Below, one piece after another: positions 16,501 through 22,454 of a stretch of 22,454 bases of DNA; the first letter of the stretch is position 1; each line of letters opens with the position of its first letter. The notes under the pieces were generated by a model. That model did no database searches and was not told where the DNA came from. It worked only from the letters and a program-made list of their open reading frames with translations. The position numbers and the translations under genes were made by a program. This DNA comes from a virus, in the IMG/VR virus record IMGVR_UViG_3300030107_000134, positions 1 to 22,454 of that record; one strand, 5' to 3'.

Positions 16501-16938
16501 ATGCTCCCAAGTGAAGGCTGGCCTCTCTCTAACCCAAAAGGGAAAGGATCAATGACTTTTGAGAGAGCAGTTCGCAATCAATGGGTAGGTCTAGCCAAAG
16601 GTGAAGAGCCAGTAATTGACGCATCAGGTGAAGATTTGCGAGTAAAGATTAATTTTAATAATGGTTTCGTTACGTTTCAGCAGGCCTTAGAGCAGATGAT
16701 AGATCCAGTAAACAAAGGAACTTTTTTAGGACAGCAATACCATAGATTAAGCGACAGCAAACGACATGATTTAATAGTGATGATCGACAAGCAATACAAA
16801 GATGCCGCTTTTAAAAAACTCCTTACCCTACCTGGTTACGAAAACCTTGCCGCTGTTTTTGCTGACAAGGAAATTCTAAAGCAGGCCAATGCCAGATTTG
16901 AAAGTGGTTCATTAGGCAGATTTCAAGTTCAACAATAG
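13522..16938 (+). CDS. Large internal virion/ejection protein (gp16-like, C-terminal class)
   Basis: 1138 residues, one of the longest proteins here. About the first 330 residues are charged, Gln/Glu-rich and helical. At about 415-460 is 'WLTSILSSPATQFKNILGNAMYMGYQLP', and at about 630-650 'GRFILPFSTAPTNSLKNSALNTP'. At about 673-730 a hydrophobic helix precedes 'GRMTGAMP' and 'LPPGWQPYSF'. These three landmarks recur in very large podovirus virion proteins thought to cross the inner membrane during DNA entry. No catalytic motif is seen. Only a poor GGA precedes ATG 13522, unusual beside its neighbours. Together with the preceding gene it may do the job of a single T7 gp16. Confidence 0.75.
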   Translation: MALPKDPGKIAESNIRSQNNLAQGTPTEFARNPNSDFVQVAGLGKLTFDLLTGVTKSGVDATTSKPFADLLTNINKGNVSEAISKNIAQPSKVPTTQDTGLVPDQGTYSEIDTKKLLGKALLSESGYKEFEEQGFQALNVRQRQEQLDAEQALGIQQQMTDDEQLMKGMTTTAKKQLKEIEEGKETKLGFGSEERTQSLLEKMKESAKSLDEGGDFNFKNIDGPDDIQKAISATAEVFSDEQSVFKRELRTKDQTMDDAAGILADENGITRRVLMRKQGETFNAEMMVAARQLLRNSAKKLAEMAQQIENGQATDIEKLAFRRQMAVHAAIQMQVKGAQTEIARALNSFNIKVGADLDPERAGELAKLAMSGQDGEVTEHLATRLLDTYRTKGVTGVNGLTEKGYAAKTKEIVHELWLTSILSSPATQFKNILGNAMYMGYQLPSELIAGMYGASRRKMFPFSEFALKEDQVYMQDALIRAHGWNTTYRDAKAAFKYAYINEMPARAQKLDVENTSALQVPDHVPWAKSINLIGGVIRTPFRLLLGMDEFFKTISTRGELQVKAHQRFQHALRMGKTEEEAADAAGMVFLDPKAFAADLEAKALHDTMQESLGTPGKVVRGFQNTLIGRFILPFSTAPTNSLKNSALNTPIVQFLVPGFRNDLMGRNGPGKHSLAMGKLAYSAMTASAISYATTKGRMTGAMPRKQKDRDALPPGWQPYSFVIKREGFPPGKPLYDPYTGKPNGPLLYVSYAGYEPVGGILGVIADTTARIVEDHDNYQNPVHGISEASKSAAAAVAQYYSNLPMLQGMSDVVDFVDALMNEETDNELDDLVRGPAENFPFIWSSMQRSVSRAFDPGVYDVKTDSEFFTINDIEKLIDRPDGSQGYRFQLPDGSPNYAMVGQLKASEHLEFLINFGDYAFNNATKINLQPSGLISREGRTEERYDTLGQKLGSDNTSLATNPIATTLSTITGIKIKYGEEPTVVQEELMRLTAMLPSEGWPLSNPKGKGSMTFERAVRNQWVGLAKGEEPVIDASGEDLRVKINFNNGFVTFQQALEQMIDPVNKGTFLGQQYHRLSDSKRHDLIVMIDKQYKDAAFKKLLTLPGYENLAAVFADKEILKQANARFESGSLGRFQVQQ

Positions 16939-16948
16939 GAAATAGAAA

Positions 16949-19267
16949 ATGACAGTTTCTAGTACAACAAACAGAGCATCACTATCGGGCGATGGCAGTA
17001 CACATAGCTTTGCCTATGGTTTTAAGATCTTTGCAGATACAGATCTGACAGTTATTGTAAGAGCCTCCACGGGGTCAGAAACGACAAAGACTCTCAACAC
17101 ACACTATGTGGTTACTGGGGCTGGGTCAGCTTCTGGCGGTACTGTTTTATTCAAATACAATACTGGAACCTCTTCAGACGATCATTACTCCGCAACGGAT
17201 TATAGACCAGCATCAGGCGAAACAGTTATTCTATTGAGAGAACAACCGATGACACAAGGGTTGGATCTTGTTGCAAACGATCCCTTCCCTGCTGCTTCTT
17301 TTGAGGACGCATTAGATAAATTGACATTTATGGTGCATCAGCACGATGAGACTTTGGGTAGAACATTTAAGGTTTCAAAGACAAATACGATTTCATCATC
17401 TGAATTTGTGGACAATGCTTCAACTAGAGCAAGTAAGACCCTTGGGTTTGATAGTTCTGGTGACCTCACAACTATTGCTGATTTTCTCCCAGCAGGCGGT
17501 GATGCCGCGATGTTTAAGTTTAGCACTTCAACCACGGATTCCGATCCTGGTAGCGGTTACCTTCGACTCAACCATGCTACAATAGCTTCAGCGACAATCG
17601 CGTATATTGATGATTTGGAATACAACGGAACAGATGTATCTGCTTGGGTGCAGTCTTGGGATGATGTCTCAGCGAACCCTACCAACAGAGGAAGGATAAG
17701 ATTAACGAAGGCTGGTGTCCTTGATACATGGCATACATTTAAAATATCTTCTGCTTTGGTCGATGCGTCAGGATACACAAAAGTTAATCTGACTTATATA
17801 GATGGTTCTGGAACTCTTGCAGCGGATGATAAAGTTTGGGTAAGTTTTGCAGCAAGTGGCGAAGATGGAGTTTCTCCAGGCTATTTCTATAAATTCGACA
17901 CTGGCACAAGTGATGCCGATCCAGGGGCTGGTGAGATTTCCTTTAACCACGGAACATATTCAAGTGTGACTCAGATATTCATAGATGATGCAGACCAACA
18001 CGGTGTTTCTACACAAGCTGACACAATTACCTGGGATGACAGTACGGCTGGTACCAAGGGGTATTTGCAAATCGTTGATATCAACGACAAGACTACTTAT
18101 GCAAAATTCAAGATCAACGGAGCAGCGACTGATGCGAGTGGCTATAATAAATTAGCAGTTAGTCATGTTGTCTCAAACAATACCTTTTCAGCTGCTGATG
18201 AACTGTCCGTTCACTTTACACCAAGCGGTAATGACGGTGCCGTTCCTGGCTATACATTTACATTCGATAATGGTACGTCAGATGCAGACCCTGGATCTGG
18301 AGATGTAAGATTCAACAACGGAACCTATGCTTCAGCGACTTCTATCTTTATTTCAGATAATGACTCCAATGGAGTTGATGTCTCTGCCGATTTATTAACT
18401 TGGGATGACTCTACGTCTACGATCAGAGGATATCTTCATATAGTCGATACTGATGATCCTAGTACCTATGCAAGATTTAAGATTAGTGGAGCAAGCACCG
18501 ATGCAAGTGGTTATGTTAAACTGGCGGTCACACATTTAGTTAGTAACAACACATTTACAGCTGGTGATATCCTCTCCGTCCATTTCACAATGACGGGTCT
18601 AAAAGGTGACACTGGGGCCACGGGATCTACGGGTGCAACGGGTGCAACGGGTGCAACGGGTGCAGCTGGAGCCTCTACAACTTTTACATTAACAGACGGG
18701 TCAACCTCTCAAACTATCGAAAATGGAAACACTCTTACGGTAACCTCTGGAGAAGGTATTGATGCAACGGTTTCAGCGACAGATACTCTTACTATAGCTG
18801 GTGAGGATGCTACAACATCTAACAAAGGTATAGCGTCTTTTGCATCTGCTGATTTTACAGTATCAAGTGGTGCGGTAAGTTTAGAGGCTGCCGTTGTTAA
18901 AACAGATGAACAGAATACATTTACAAAAGCGCAATTACCTAGCACTTACACGGCTGCTTTATCTGCAACAAGTGGAGTACTAGACTACGACACCTACCAG
19001 AACTTTATTATTACTCTGGCAAGTGGCGCAAATACTTTAGCGGCTCCTACTACTGAGGGTTCTCAAATTGGGCAAACTGGAGTGATTGTATTCATTCAAC
19101 CTTCATCATCTTCAGCAGGTACAGTTAGTCTTCATGGCGATTATGAAAGTATAAATGGTGGTGGCTTAACTTTATCTTCAACCAACAATCAATATGATGT
19201 TGTTCCTTACTTTGTAAAGGCAGACAACAGTATTTTGCTTGGTAGTCCTTCTAAGGCTTTTGCATAA
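16949..19267 (+). CDS. Tail fibre protein with T7 gp17-type N-terminus and collagen-like stretch
   Basis: 772 residues, with AGGAA before the ATG. Residues 1 to about 155 ('[17 protein letters not shown]', '[22 protein letters not shown]', '[17 protein letters not shown]') are the T7 fibre N-terminal domain that anchors the fibre to the tail tube. Three tandem ~124-residue beta-rich copies follow (about 189-313, 314-436, 437-552), each starting near '[11 protein letters not shown]' and ending near 'VSNNTF...D.LSVHFT'. Residues 553-574 form a collagen-like Gly-X-Y run ([13 protein letters not shown]). The last ~200 residues are Thr/Ser-rich and beta-like, and probably form the trimeric tip or a platform for the next gene product. 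Its stop overlaps the next start as TAATG. Confidence 0.9.
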   Translation: MTVSSTTNRASLSGDGSTHSFAYGFKIFADTDLTVIVRASTGSETTKTLNTHYVVTGAGSASGGTVLFKYNTGTSSDDHYSATDYRPASGETVILLREQPMTQGLDLVANDPFPAASFEDALDKLTFMVHQHDETLGRTFKVSKTNTISSSEFVDNASTRASKTLGFDSSGDLTTIADFLPAGGDAAMFKFSTSTTDSDPGSGYLRLNHATIASATIAYIDDLEYNGTDVSAWVQSWDDVSANPTNRGRIRLTKAGVLDTWHTFKISSALVDASGYTKVNLTYIDGSGTLAADDKVWVSFAASGEDGVSPGYFYKFDTGTSDADPGAGEISFNHGTYSSVTQIFIDDADQHGVSTQADTITWDDSTAGTKGYLQIVDINDKTTYAKFKINGAATDASGYNKLAVSHVVSNNTFSAADELSVHFTPSGNDGAVPGYTFTFDNGTSDADPGSGDVRFNNGTYASATSIFISDNDSNGVDVSADLLTWDDSTSTIRGYLHIVDTDDPSTYARFKISGASTDASGYVKLAVTHLVSNNTFTAGDILSVHFTMTGLKGDTGATGSTGATGATGATGAAGASTTFTLTDGSTSQTIENGNTLTVTSGEGIDATVSATDTLTIAGEDATTSNKGIASFASADFTVSSGAVSLEAAVVKTDEQNTFTKAQLPSTYTAALSATSGVLDYDTYQNFIITLASGANTLAAPTTEGSQIGQTGVIVFIQPSSSSAGTVSLHGDYESINGGGLTLSSTNNQYDVVPYFVKADNSILLGSPSKAFA
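17513..18604 (+). repeat. Three tandem ~370-bp coding repeats in the tail fibre
   Basis: Units start near 17513, 17888 and 18257. Copies 2 and 3 are the closest at protein level (both have 'DADPG', then 'WDDST', then 'DASGY', then 'VSNNTF'). Copy 1 is more diverged and has an extra segment. This is in-frame domain duplication that lengthens the fibre shaft. Confidence 0.88.
18629..18664 (+). repeat. Four perfect 9-bp direct repeats (ACGGGTGCA) in collagen-like segment
   Basis: Four adjacent identical copies of ACGGGTGCA encode Gly-Ala-Thr triplets. Slippage here changes length by whole codons, so fibre length may vary without a frame break. Confidence 0.95.
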
Positions 19268-21279
19268 TGGTTAACTTTTCCTCAGAAAAATGGTTTTCTG
19301 AATCTAGTTTCTATCCGTATGAGATAAGTTCCTCATGTCGTTTTAATACTGACCAGTCATCATGTATGGAAAAAACATTCTCAGGTGCAGGCAATAGAAA
19401 AGTATTTACATTTTCAACTTGGACAAAGTTAGCGTCAGGGTCAAACAGTAAATCGTTTTTTACAGCAGGCGCAGACGCACAAAATAAAACTGAGTGTGGT
19501 ATGCAAAGTGGAGCATTAAGGTTTGAAAATGAAGTTTCTAATGACAGAGATTTAAAGGATACAAAGGCAGTATTAAGAGATAGAAGTGCATGGTATCATC
19601 TTGTTTATGCTATAGATTTAACGCAAAGCACAAATAATGACAAAGTTAAGATGTATATAAATGGTGTATTGCAAACAGAATTTGGCTCAGAAGATGACAC
19701 ATTTGCGAATGTTAACAGTAACATTAATGCAGCGGCAACACATTACATTGGGAAAAGAGGTTATAATGGCACAAGATACCATGACGGATATATGGCAGAG
19801 ACACATTTTATTGATGGCACACAACTAACGGCTGACTCGTTTGGAGAAGAAAAAGAAGATGTTTGGATTCCAAAACAATATACTGGTTCTTACGGAACAA
19901 ATGGTTTTTATTTAAAGTTTGACCAAACTGGAAGTGGCACTCCGTCTGCGTCAACAAGAGGTGCAGATAGTTCTGGAAATGGGCATCACTTTACTACAAG
20001 TGCAGTAAATGCGGCAGACTGTAACAGACCAGACACCCCTACAAATAATTTTTGTACCATGAACCCACTAGCACTAAGTAATACTGGAGCGGCAGACTTT
20101 TCAATAGGCGATACATTAATCACTCTCGCAGACAATGAAGAAGCGTTTGGTAGTTTTCCAGTTTCATCAGGTAAATGGTATTTTGAACTTGACTATCAAG
20201 CATCCGCGTCAAGTAATAATAAACTTGGGATAGGTATAGCAGACGCAGATAATCCAAACAATAATGAGCAAATTAATTATGGTCATGTGTCAACCACTTG
20301 GGCGGTAGGCGATATAATTGGTGTCGCAGTAAATGTTGATGACGAAGAAATAACATTTTATAAAAATAATACAGCTATTGAAACAAATACTGACTGGTCT
20401 AGCAAAGGGTGGACAACTATTGTTCCCTTTCTTACTTCTGGAAATTCAGCAGGAGATGAAACAGCAATGTTGAATTTTGGGGGAGATAGTTCTTTTAATA
20501 CTAATAAAACCCCACAAGGAAACTCAGACGAAAATGGGCATGGAGATTTCTACTACACACCTCCATCTGGTTATTTAGCGATGTGTGCAAAAAATCTTCC
20601 AGAACCAACAATCAGTCCATTTGGTAATGAAAATCCATCTGACTATCAGCTTACAAAAAGATGGACAGGAGATGGTTCAGAAAAATCTATAACTACAACT
20701 TTTCAACCTGATTGGGTATGGATAAAGCATAGAGATGGAACAAAAAATCATAGACTTTTTGATAGTGTTAGAGGTGCAAATAAAAGACTTGCATCAGGAG
20801 GTACTGATGGTGACACTACTATGACACAAGGTCTTAAATCTTTTGATGCTACTGGTTTTACTCTTGGAACTGCGGCTAGTGTTAATACAAGTTCTGATAC
20901 CTATGTGGGTTGGGCTTGGAAAGCAGGCACTGCATTTTCTAATGACGCTTCAGCTACAGGTGTAGGTTCAATAGATAGTTCTGGTTCTGTTAGCACTAAA
21001 GCAGGGTTTAGTATTATTAGTTATACTGGTACTGGTTCAAATGGAACAGTGGCTCATGGATTAGGAGCAAAACCTGATTTTATTATTGTAAAAAGTAGAT
21101 CGCAAGGAACTACAGGGTATACAGGTAATTGGGATGTATATCATTCAGCTAATGGGGCTGAAAAATATTTATACTTAAATGATACTGCGGCTTTAGGAGA
21201 TCAAGCAAATATTTGGCAAGATACAGAACCTACTTCTTCTGTTTTATATAGGAACAGCGGCAGCGGTAAACACCAGTAG
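19267..21279 (+). CDS. LamG/SPRY-domain adhesin (putative receptor-binding protein), frame-interrupted 3' end
   Basis: 670 residues as read. Residues about 35-185 look like a concanavalin-A/LamG fold ('FTFSTWTKL', 'WYHLVYAIDL', 'KMYINGVLQTEFG', 'YHDGYMAETHFIDG'). A SPRY-like domain is at about 300-415 ('GKWYFELDY', 'LGIGIADADNP', 'VGDIIGVAVNVDDEEITFYKN', 'MLNFGGDSSF'). From about 455 on, 'RWTGDGSEKSITTTFQPDWVWIKHRDG', 'YVGWAWKAG' and 'HGLGAKPDFIIVKSR' match a domain common in marine phage distal tail proteins (DUF7483-type). The last ~12 residues are out of frame: the family sequence continues in the next frame from the T run at 21242-21245. Carbohydrate or surface binding is inferred from the folds. 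Base composition is more AT-rich than upstream genes. Confidence 0.85.
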   Translation: MVNFSSEKWFSESSFYPYEISSSCRFNTDQSSCMEKTFSGAGNRKVFTFSTWTKLASGSNSKSFFTAGADAQNKTECGMQSGALRFENEVSNDRDLKDTKAVLRDRSAWYHLVYAIDLTQSTNNDKVKMYINGVLQTEFGSEDDTFANVNSNINAAATHYIGKRGYNGTRYHDGYMAETHFIDGTQLTADSFGEEKEDVWIPKQYTGSYGTNGFYLKFDQTGSGTPSASTRGADSSGNGHHFTTSAVNAADCNRPDTPTNNFCTMNPLALSNTGAADFSIGDTLITLADNEEAFGSFPVSSGKWYFELDYQASASSNNKLGIGIADADNPNNNEQINYGHVSTTWAVGDIIGVAVNVDDEEITFYKNNTAIETNTDWSSKGWTTIVPFLTSGNSAGDETAMLNFGGDSSFNTNKTPQGNSDENGHGDFYYTPPSGYLAMCAKNLPEPTISPFGNENPSDYQLTKRWTGDGSEKSITTTFQPDWVWIKHRDGTKNHRLFDSVRGANKRLASGGTDGDTTMTQGLKSFDATGFTLGTAASVNTSSDTYVGWAWKAGTAFSNDASATGVGSIDSSGSVSTKAGFSIISYTGTGSNGTVAHGLGAKPDFIIVKSRSQGTTGYTGNWDVYHSANGAEKYLYLNDTAALGDQANIWQDTEPTSSVLYRNSGSGKHQ

Positions 21280-21652
21280 TGATTCATTTATAGCTTATTG
21301 TTTTAGCGGAGTTGAGGGCTATTCAAAGTTTGGGTCATATTCTGGAAATGGAAGTTCAAATGGGCCATTTATTTTTACTGGTTTTCGTCCTTCATGGTTG
21401 ATGGTGAAACGCACAGATTCAACAACAAGTTGGTACATTTATGACAACAAAAGGGATGACATAAATTTAGCAGGCACACTTTTGCAAGCTGACAATGATG
21501 CGGCAGAGGCAGAATCAACAACAAATGCTTTTGATTTTTATTCAAATGGTTTCAAAGCAAGGGGTACTGGAGGTACAGTAAATGCAAGTGGTGGAACATT
21601 TGTTTACATGGCCTTTGCTGAGATGCCGTTTAAGTATGCTAACGGAAGATGA
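21242..21652 (+). CDS. C-terminal part of the same adhesin in the +1 frame
   Basis: From the T run on, this frame reads 'GTAAAVNTSSDSFIAYCFSGVEGYSKFGSYSGNG', 'FTGFRPSWLMVKRTD' and 'FVYMAFAEMPFKYANGR', ending at TGA 21650-21652. This is the natural end of the DUF7483-type domain that the upstream frame loses. There is no ribosome-binding site at its head and only a TTG/ATG at 21398-21403 could start a fragment, so it is best read as the displaced end of one ~794-residue protein. Removing one T from 21242-21245 joins both parts. The cause is a one-base insertion (real or sequencing) or, less likely, programmed +1 frameshifting. Confidence 0.85.
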   Translation, partial: FYIGTAAAVNTSSDSFIAYCFSGVEGYSKFGSYSGNGSSNGPFIFTGFRPSWLMVKRTDSTTSWYIYDNKRDDINLAGTLLQADNDAAEAESTTNAFDFYSNGFKARGTGGTVNASGGTFVYMAFAEMPFKYANGR

Positions 21653-21664
21653 TAGGAGGACATA

Positions 21665-22225
21665 ATGGTTTGGAAATATAAATCGCGAGAGATATCAGGT
21701 GGCAGACCTTGGAAGGATGATGATGGCTTTACGCATCCGTATAATTGGATGACTTGGGATGATTCTACAAAGAAATCAAAAGGTTTAGCATGGACAGATG
21801 ACCCTGCGCCTTATGACAATAAATTTTATTGGGGTTACAAAGCAGATAACAAAACTCTTATTGAAAGAAAGTTATCTGATGAAGATGTTGTTGATGACTC
21901 TGGAAATAAATTAAAAGATGATGATGGCAACCAAGTTATCAATGAAGGTTTGAAAACTATTTGGGTTCGCAAAACAAAAGAGTCAGCTAACGGAAGGCTT
22001 CAAGATACTGATTGGTATGTTACTAGAAAAGCAGAGGCAGGAACGGCAATTCCTAATGGAACTTCTACCTATAGAACAGCAGTAAGAACGGCATCAAAAA
22101 CTATAGAAGATAAAATAAATGCGTGTTCTAATTTAGCCGCTTTCAAAGCATTGTTTGATGTTCCCGTTGATAGTGATGGAAAGCCAACTGGCAATGCTCC
22201 AATATATGATTGGCCTAAAGAATGA
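21665..22225 (+). CDS. Putative tail fibre accessory/assembly protein
   Basis: 186 residues with a strong AGGAGG site (21655-21660) before the ATG. The N-terminal half is rich in Trp, Asp and Lys ('GGRPWKDDDGFTHPYNWMTW', 'KGLAWTDDPAPYDNKFYWGY'). The C-terminal half has 'DTDWYVTRKAEAGTAIPNGT' and 'YRTAVRTASKTIEDKI', a pattern common in the C-terminal region of phage fibre-assembly (chaperone-type) proteins. Its position right after the adhesin gene fits. It probably helps fold or attach the adhesin; being a virion component instead is possible. No membrane segment. Its stop overlaps the next start as ATGA. Confidence 0.72.
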   Translation: MVWKYKSREISGGRPWKDDDGFTHPYNWMTWDDSTKKSKGLAWTDDPAPYDNKFYWGYKADNKTLIERKLSDEDVVDDSGNKLKDDDGNQVINEGLKTIWVRKTKESANGRLQDTDWYVTRKAEAGTAIPNGTSTYRTAVRTASKTIEDKINACSNLAAFKALFDVPVDSDGKPTGNAPIYDWPKE

Positions 22226-22413
22226 GTAAGCCAACTCTTACCTCTGTAACCGAACAGATACATCAACTTGATACACGTTCTCATCGCCTCGAAACTGAAA
22301 CAAGTATTCAGTTCAAGGATCTTTTTAATCGCATTAAGCGCATTGAAGGTATCCTTATTGCTGCTTTTGCTACAACTATTATTATTCTTTTAACTGTGGC
22401 ACTCCAACTCTAA
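22222..22413 (+). CDS. Small membrane protein, XhlA/holin-like
   Basis: 63 residues, starting in an ATGA overlap. An N-terminal heptad-like helix (about residues 7-41, 'VTEQIHQLDTRSHRLETE') is followed by one C-terminal transmembrane segment (about 43-62, 'GILIAAFATTIIILLTVAL'). This coiled-coil plus single C-terminal membrane helix is the form of hemolysin XhlA-type proteins that act with holins in lysis. Its place at the end of the tail genes fits the start of a lysis cassette; the endolysin would lie beyond the window. The function is inferred from topology, and an Rz-like or unrelated membrane protein is possible. Confidence 0.7.
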   Translation: MSKPTLTSVTEQIHQLDTRSHRLETETSIQFKDLFNRIKRIEGILIAAFATTIIILLTVALQL

Positions 22414-22454
22414 ACAAACTTAAAATTTATTAATCGGACATATATTACCGAGCC

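Noticed and set aside
1-22454. tRNA genes, CRISPR arrays, integrase or attachment sites
   Set aside because: No cloverleaf, no spaced direct repeats and no recombinase gene were seen. The only RNA structure of note is the intron.

Overview
The window is a late structural module of a tailed bacteriophage with podovirus (short-tail) architecture. All supported genes lie on the + strand, packed end to start with frequent ATGA or TAATG overlaps. The order is: large terminase (C-terminal part), two small unknowns, T7-type head-tail connector (portal), Bbp19-like protein, scaffold, major capsid protein, capsid-associated protein, tail tube A and B, three to four internal virion (ejection) proteins, T7-gp17-type fibre, a LamG/SPRY adhesin, a fibre-accessory protein, and an XhlA-like small membrane protein that probably opens the lysis genes. 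This order, the Bbp19-like gene and the LamG/SPRY adhesin recall BPP-1-like and uncultured marine podoviruses. The host cannot be named from this window. Base composition looks moderate and falls visibly in the last 3 kb. A free phage and a prophage cannot be told apart here.

The main discovery is at 4816-5017. The major capsid gene is cut by a 202-nt group I intron of the IC3 type (the cyanobacterial tRNA-Leu / Azoarcus tRNA-Ile type) with no homing endonuclease. Helices P1 to P10 can all be drawn, with GAAA tetraloops on P2, P6 and P9. Joining 4815 to 5018 rebuilds one continuous 285-residue capsid protein through a split Val codon. A plain ORF reading gives only a false 204-residue capsid and loses exon 2.

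Two strong intrinsic terminators divide the late region. One (5767-5794, UUCG loop) follows the capsid and decoration-like genes. The other (13489-13513) lies between two ejection-protein genes. The distal block 16949-22413 holds host-recognition genes: a fibre with three tandem ~124-residue domains and a collagen-like GAT stretch, then a LamG + SPRY adhesin whose frame is broken at a T run (21242-21245), then a fibre-accessory protein.

A whole-window pattern also stands out: I found no CCGG tetranucleotide by eye, although CCGA, CCGC and CCGT are common. This fits avoidance of an HpaII-type restriction specificity.
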